This document shows positions 60,137 through 64,000 of a DNA stretch of 64,000 bases, one piece after another. The DNA comes from Neolewinella agarilytica. Its GTDB lineage: Bacteria; Bacteroidota; Bacteroidia; Chitinophagales; Saprospiraceae. The stretch's first letter is position 1. Each line of letters opens with the position of its first letter. The DNA lies in contig NZ_FOFB01000022.1 in the NCBI RefSeq assembly GCF_900110645.1, positions 1 through 64,000 on the forward strand, in the 5' to 3' direction. The notes below the pieces were generated by a model, which searched no databases, was not told the origin of the DNA, and was given only the letters and a program-made list of their open reading frames with translations. The position numbers were made by a program, and so were the translations under genes.

Positions 60137-60583
60137 TCAGTAAGCCCGCACCAGCGCTACTCCGCCAATAATCATCGTAACCCCGATCACGCGCATCCAG
60201 TTAATGGGGTGTTCCGGCACACCAAGCCAGCCGTAGTGATCCATCAGTACACCAAAGATCATCTGCGCTGCAACGGTGATTCCGAAGGTGAGGGCCACGC
60301 CCAGGCGTGGCGTCAGAATGATAATGGCGGCTACATAAACGGCTCCTAGTAAACCTCCGATCCAGTAGAACCAGGGGAGCTGAAAACCTCCCTTAATGTC
60401 CGCCCAGTTTGCTCTGGTAAGTACCATATAGAGTAGTAAGCCCAGGGTGCCAACCAGAAAAGAAATAAGGGTTCCGTAGACCGGACTTTTGACGGCTTTA
60501 CCGATTTCAGAATTCAACCCGGCCTGAATGGGAAGCATGACGCCGGCAAAGATGGCAAGGAGAAAAAACAATACCTGCTGCAT
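60137..60583 (-). CDS. Small DMT-family transporter (DUF606/YdcZ type)
   Basis: The 148-residue protein is started at MQQVLFFLLAIFAGVMLPIQAGLN; the longer frame adds a soluble 13-residue leader. It has five hydrophobic segments. The N-terminal PIQAGLNSEIGK and the later WYWIGGLLGAVYVAAI-like stretch (FYWIGGLLGAVYVAAI) are typical of the YdcZ/DUF606 group. It is an inner-membrane protein, perhaps working as a dimer. The substrate is unknown. Confidence 0.85.
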   Translation of the reverse strand: MQQVLFFLLAIFAGVMLPIQAGLNSEIGKAVKSPVYGTLISFLVGTLGLLLYMVLTRANWADIKGGFQLPWFYWIGGLLGAVYVAAIIILTPRLGVALTFGITVAAQMIFGVLMDHYGWLGVPEHPINWMRVIGVTMIIGGVALVRAY

Positions 60584-60622
60584 AGGGTTATTCTGTTGAC
60601 GGTGAAACCATTTTTGTTCCAC

Positions 60623-60630
60623 TATATTTG
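60623..60630 (+). promoter_or_regulatory. -7 box of the 60648 operon
   Basis: TATATTTG matches TAnnTTTG, with a TTG at 60597-60599 about 23 bases upstream. The ATG is 18 bases downstream of the box. Confidence 0.5.
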
Positions 60631-60647
60631 CGCCAAATTAGCACAAT

Positions 60648-61142
60648 ATGATCAGAGAATTTAAGAATCTGACCCCGGCCGAGCAACAGATCATGTTCGA
60701 CGCCATTCCTCTCATTACCATCCTCGTTGCCGGAGCGGACGATGATATGGACGAAGTAGAGCTGGCGGAAGCCCAGCGCCTGGCGGATATCCGCAGCTAC
60801 AACAACACCAATCTGATCGGAGCTTTCTATGAGATCATCGATAACGACCTTACCGGACGGATCATGTCTTTGGTCGCCGAGCTTCCCAATGCCCTGGCTC
60901 CTCGTCAGGAGGAGGTCGTTGCACGGCTGACTAAGCTCAACGACGTATTGGCTAAGATTCCGGAACCATTTGGCTACCTCTACTACAAAGACTTTGTTTC
61001 CTTCGGACACCACGTTGCGGAGTCTCACGGAGGATTTATGCGCTTCATGACCGTTGGCCCGGAGGAGGCTAAGGTGATGGACCTGCCAATGCTGACCCCC
61101 GTACCGCGTCCTTCAGAAGTAGATTACCCGGACCTGCCTTAA
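60648..61142 (+). CDS. TerB-like small acidic protein
   Basis: The 164-residue protein is helical and acidic without a signal peptide. The segment ITILVAGADDDMDEVELAEAQRLADI resembles the metal-binding acidic loop of TerB-like domains. The second half is not recognised. It is 39 bases upstream of the carboxynorspermidine synthase-like gene on the same strand and is probably co-transcribed. The function is unknown. Confidence 0.65.
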   Translation: MIREFKNLTPAEQQIMFDAIPLITILVAGADDDMDEVELAEAQRLADIRSYNNTNLIGAFYEIIDNDLTGRIMSLVAELPNALAPRQEEVVARLTKLNDVLAKIPEPFGYLYYKDFVSFGHHVAESHGGFMRFMTVGPEEAKVMDLPMLTPVPRPSEVDYPDLP

Positions 61143-61181
61143 GTAAGGTCCGTCCTATAAAAAAATAAACAGTTTCCAAGT

Positions 61182-62387
61182 ATGTCCAGAGTAATGATTA
61201 TCGGCGCCGGAGGCGTCGGGCGGGTAGTGGCGTATAAATGTGCCCAATACCCTGAAGTTTTCTCAGAGTTCATGATTGCCAGCCGAACGATCCAGCGCTG
61301 TCGGGAAATCGCCGCTGATATAAAGGAAGACCTGGGCTATGACAAGATTACCACTGCTGCAGTAGACGCGGAGGACATCCCTGCGCTTACAAATCTGCTT
61401 AAGGAGTATAAGCCCGTCATGGTTATCCACGTTGCGCTACCGTATCAGGATCTTACGATTATGGAGGCCTGCCTGGCGGCCGGTGTTCATTATCTGGATA
61501 CGGCAAACTATGAACCTAAAGAGGAGGCCAAGTTCGAGTACAGCCATCAGTGGGCTTACCATGAGCGCTTTAAGAAAGCTGGCCTGACGGCTATTCTGGG
61601 CTGTGGTTTTGACCCCGGGGTAACGAGCATCTTTACGGCACGGGCTGCGAAGCATATCTTCGACGAAATCCACTACCTCGACATCGTTGACGCCAATGCA
61701 GGAGACCACGGAAAGGCCTTCGCCACCAACTTTAACCCGGAAATCAATATTCGGGAAATCACCCAAAATGGTAAGTACTGGGAAAACGGAGAGTGGGTTG
61801 AAATTCCTCCCTTCAGTATCCGTAAGGACCTAAACTACCCCGACGTAGGCCCCAAAGCCAGCTATGTTCTCTATCACGAAGAACTCGAAAGCCTGGTGAA
61901 ACATTTTCCAACCATCAAGCGCGCGCGCTTCTGGATGACCTTCGGAGATGAGTACCTGACTCACCTGCGGGTGATTCAAAACATCGGAATGGCAGGCATT
62001 GAGCCCGTTATGCATAAAGGAGTTGAAATCATTCCCCTGGAGTTTCTCAAAACGGTTCTACCTGACCCGGGAGAGTTGGGCGAAAACTACGTTGGGCAAA
62101 CCAGCATCGGCTGCCGCATCCGCGGCATCAAGGATGGAAAGCCGGAGACTTACTACATCTGGAATAACTGTCATCACGCTCAGGCCTTCAAAGAGACGCG
62201 CGCGCAGGGTGTAAGCTATACCACCGGCGTACCCGCCATGACCGGTGCCATGATGCTGCTTAAAGGAGAATGGACCGGAGCTGGTGTCTTTAACGTTGAG
62301 CAGTTTAATCCGGACCCCTTCCTTAAAGTACTGGGGAAACATGGCCTGGAGTGGAAGGAAGAAATTGGTGCAGACCTTGAGCTGTAG
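61182..62387 (+). CDS. Carboxynorspermidine synthase / saccharopine-dehydrogenase-like enzyme
   Basis: The 401-residue protein has an N-terminal Rossmann motif (VMIIGAGGVGRVVAYKCA) and the family segments HVALPYQDLTIMEACLAAGVHYLDTANYE, GCGFDPGVTSIFTARA and GVPAMTGAMMLLKGEW. It matches the Lys1-like carboxynorspermidine dehydrogenase type, which reductively condenses aspartate semialdehyde with a diamine in the sym-norspermidine or spermidine route. The decarboxylase partner is not in the window. It is cytoplasmic. Confidence 0.88.
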   Translation: MSRVMIIGAGGVGRVVAYKCAQYPEVFSEFMIASRTIQRCREIAADIKEDLGYDKITTAAVDAEDIPALTNLLKEYKPVMVIHVALPYQDLTIMEACLAAGVHYLDTANYEPKEEAKFEYSHQWAYHERFKKAGLTAILGCGFDPGVTSIFTARAAKHIFDEIHYLDIVDANAGDHGKAFATNFNPEINIREITQNGKYWENGEWVEIPPFSIRKDLNYPDVGPKASYVLYHEELESLVKHFPTIKRARFWMTFGDEYLTHLRVIQNIGMAGIEPVMHKGVEIIPLEFLKTVLPDPGELGENYVGQTSIGCRIRGIKDGKPETYYIWNNCHHAQAFKETRAQGVSYTTGVPAMTGAMMLLKGEWTGAGVFNVEQFNPDPFLKVLGKHGLEWKEEIGADLEL

Positions 62388-62419
62388 AACCTTTACGAGA
62401 GCCTTCTTGTCTTCTGTGC

Positions 62420-63244
62420 GTGAAAAGAATTGCACCTGAATTAACTGTAGGTATTACCCTTTCCGGTGGAGGCGTCCGGGGAGCAGCTCACATTGGGCTG
62501 ATCCGTGCTTTACTGGAGGCCGGCATCGTCCCTACCCGCATTGTTGGCGTGAGTGCCGGGTCTATAGTCGGCACGCTCTATGCTGCGGGCCTGAGCCCGG
62601 ATGAAATGATGGAGCGCGTTCACGCTACTTCCCTGCGCCGGATCATTAAGGTGGGCTTGCCAACAACTGGCCTGACGACTCTTGAATACCTAAAGGAGCG
62701 CTTACGGGAGATCGTTCCGGAAAATTCATTCGAAGGGCTGAAGTATCCGCTTTTTGTTGGTATTACCAATCTGAATACGGGCCAGCTGGAAATTAAGAGT
62801 GAAGGCCCCTTGCACGATATTGTCGCAGCCAGCTGCGCGATACCCTTCGTTTTTAAACCGGAAGTAATTGATGGCGATCATTATGTTGATGGAGGAGTAA
62901 TCAAAAACATGCCCGTTGATCCGCTCCTGAATGAGACAGACTTTATTATCGGTAGTAACCTGATGCCCTACGGCCTGCTGCCTCCGGCGGATACCGGAAC
63001 GGTAATCAATATCGTCTGGAGGGTTTTTGATCTGTCCATTATGGCCAATACCCTTCCTTGTACGGAGGTCTGTGATATCGTAATCGAGCCTTCTCAACTG
63101 AATGCCTATCACATATTCAGCATTACCAAACTACAGGAGTTGCATGACCTCGGTTATGAGCATACGAAGCAGCGAATGCCCGAAATCGTGAATGCCTTGC
63201 GAATGAAACAAGAGCTTCTGCAGGAGATGAAAGGGATCAGCTAA
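62420..63244 (+). CDS. Patatin-like phospholipase
   Basis: The 274-residue protein uses a GTG start 32 bases after the previous gene. The oxyanion loop SGGGVRGAAHIG, the nucleophile elbow GVSAGS and the catalytic aspartate in DGGV are all intact, giving the Ser-Asp dyad of patatin lipases. It has no signal peptide or outer-membrane barrel, so it is likely a cytoplasmic lipid acyl hydrolase. It is probably co-transcribed with the upstream dehydrogenase gene. Confidence 0.9.
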   Translation: MKRIAPELTVGITLSGGGVRGAAHIGLIRALLEAGIVPTRIVGVSAGSIVGTLYAAGLSPDEMMERVHATSLRRIIKVGLPTTGLTTLEYLKERLREIVPENSFEGLKYPLFVGITNLNTGQLEIKSEGPLHDIVAASCAIPFVFKPEVIDGDHYVDGGVIKNMPVDPLLNETDFIIGSNLMPYGLLPPADTGTVINIVWRVFDLSIMANTLPCTEVCDIVIEPSQLNAYHIFSITKLQELHDLGYEHTKQRMPEIVNALRMKQELLQEMKGIS

Positions 63245-63372
63245 ACATTTAGACTTGTTCTATTTTGGCAGCAAGTTTTATTTAATAAAGTGAACTTTCT
63301 ATTAAGGTCTTAAATTACATCTGTTGAACGCCGGGTGTCTACGTATAAAGATGGTAGACTTTGGCTCTGAAG

Positions 63373-63924
63373 ATGTTACCTATGCCACAATCAGATTACC
63401 TCACGGCTCTTGATCAGATGAAGACTAACTCCGGCGATTCCGTCAAGGAAGTCAGTTATAAGCAACCCGTGCTACTGGTCTTTTTACGTCATTTTGGCTG
63501 TACCTTTTGCCGGGAGGCTTTGAAGGACCTTGCGGACCGAATTGAGGAAATCAATCGCCTGGGGGCTAAGTTGGTCCTGGTTCATATGTCCGATATGAAG
63601 ACCGCGGAAGAATATTTCGGTAAGTACAAGCTTACCGGGGTGGCTAATGTGATGGATCCCAACTGCCTGTATTATCAGGCCTTCGGCCTGACGAAGGGAA
63701 CCGCCCGCCAGCTTTTTGGCCTCCACTCCTGGATCAGAGGTTTCCAGGCCGGTGTGATTGATGGGCATGGTGTAGGGACAAAACAACTGGGAGACGGGTT
63801 TCAGATGCCAGGGGTTTTTGTTCTTCAGCAAGGAAAAATTTTGAACAAATTCGTCCATAAAATGGCGGGTGACCGGCCAGCCTACGTAGACTTGCTCGCG
63901 GGTTGCTGTAAGGTGAAGGCCTGA
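63373..63924 (+). CDS. Thioredoxin-fold (AhpC/TSA-like) protein
   Basis: The 183-residue protein is started at the first ATG (MLPMPQSDYLTAL); a TTG four codons earlier and an ATG three codons later are alternatives. The redox motif FGCTFCREAL (CxxC) and the PGVFVLQQGKI cis-proline region match the AhpC/TSA-2, PRXL2/SelU-like branch. The protein has no signal peptide. It may be a cytoplasmic thiol reductase or peroxidase. A CC pair near the C-terminus (GCCKVKA) may also be redox-active. Confidence 0.82.
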   Translation: MLPMPQSDYLTALDQMKTNSGDSVKEVSYKQPVLLVFLRHFGCTFCREALKDLADRIEEINRLGAKLVLVHMSDMKTAEEYFGKYKLTGVANVMDPNCLYYQAFGLTKGTARQLFGLHSWIRGFQAGVIDGHGVGTKQLGDGFQMPGVFVLQQGKILNKFVHKMAGDRPAYVDLLAGCCKVKA

Positions 63925-64000
63925 CCATATTTTTAGTTCCTGCTCTTAAATTTTGCATAGCAAAGCCATCTGCTCACTTCCGTCCTGAAAGGGGATGCTG

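Overview
The window looks like a chromosome segment of a Bacteroidota bacterium of the Saprospiria/Lewinella type. This is inferred from protein families and promoter style. Four predicted secreted proteins end in type IX secretion (T9SS) C-terminal domains. Many genes are preceded by the Bacteroidota -7 box TAnnTTTG and few have Shine-Dalgarno sequences. Lipoprotein signals, a SprB-like repeat and a giant cysteine-patterned adhesin-like protein fit the same group. No rRNA, tRNA, CRISPR array, phage or intact insertion sequence was recognised.

Layout. 1-5.6 kb: an unexplained 197-nt inverted-repeat structure, a two-repeat secreted protein, a degenerate Nudix protein, purL and a TlpA-type thioredoxin lipoprotein. 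6-13 kb: a secreted metalloprotease and housekeeping enzymes (mdh, trpF, dapB, ald), with heptamer and 16-mer tandem repeats. 13-19 kb: cell-surface proteins (beta-helix, ELWxxDGT propeller, lipoproteins). 19-24 kb: a planctomycete-style DUF1501 plus DUF1549/DUF1553 cytochrome pair. 24-30 kb: ppk1, a DUF72 protein and lon. 30-37 kb: a 2318-residue multi-domain surface protein followed by three 170-bp repeats. 38-57.6 kb: a stress island (below). 57.7-64 kb: a SulP transporter, a small DMT transporter, a carboxynorspermidine synthase-like dehydrogenase, a patatin and a thioredoxin-fold protein.

The stress island is the most interesting part. It holds eight tandem-domain universal stress proteins (USPs), a MscS-type channel, phosphoketolase, an ABC efflux operon, an ECF sigma factor, an OsmC protein, a membrane-anchored flavodoxin-like protein and a P1B-type metal ATPase. 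Five intergenic regions carry the same control architecture: two Fnr-like sites (TGAT-N4-ATCA, several degenerate) whose starts are exactly 22 bp apart. In seven of the eight promoters a TTTG-like -7 element is centred 33.5 bp from the proximal site; the eighth (osmC) is weaker. This puts the sites near -41.5 and -63.5. In three regions the same pair appears to serve two divergent promoters. I infer an Fnr/Crp-type low-oxygen or energy-stress regulon; the regulator itself is not in the window.

The second striking feature is a dispersed short repeat. Its end sequence is GGGCGCGGACGCAGGTGCA or the reverse complement. Eighteen ends are visible, some paired as roughly 95-104-bp inverted-repeat elements between genes and some lying in frame inside coding sequences (dapB, the DUF1501 gene, twice in the giant gene).
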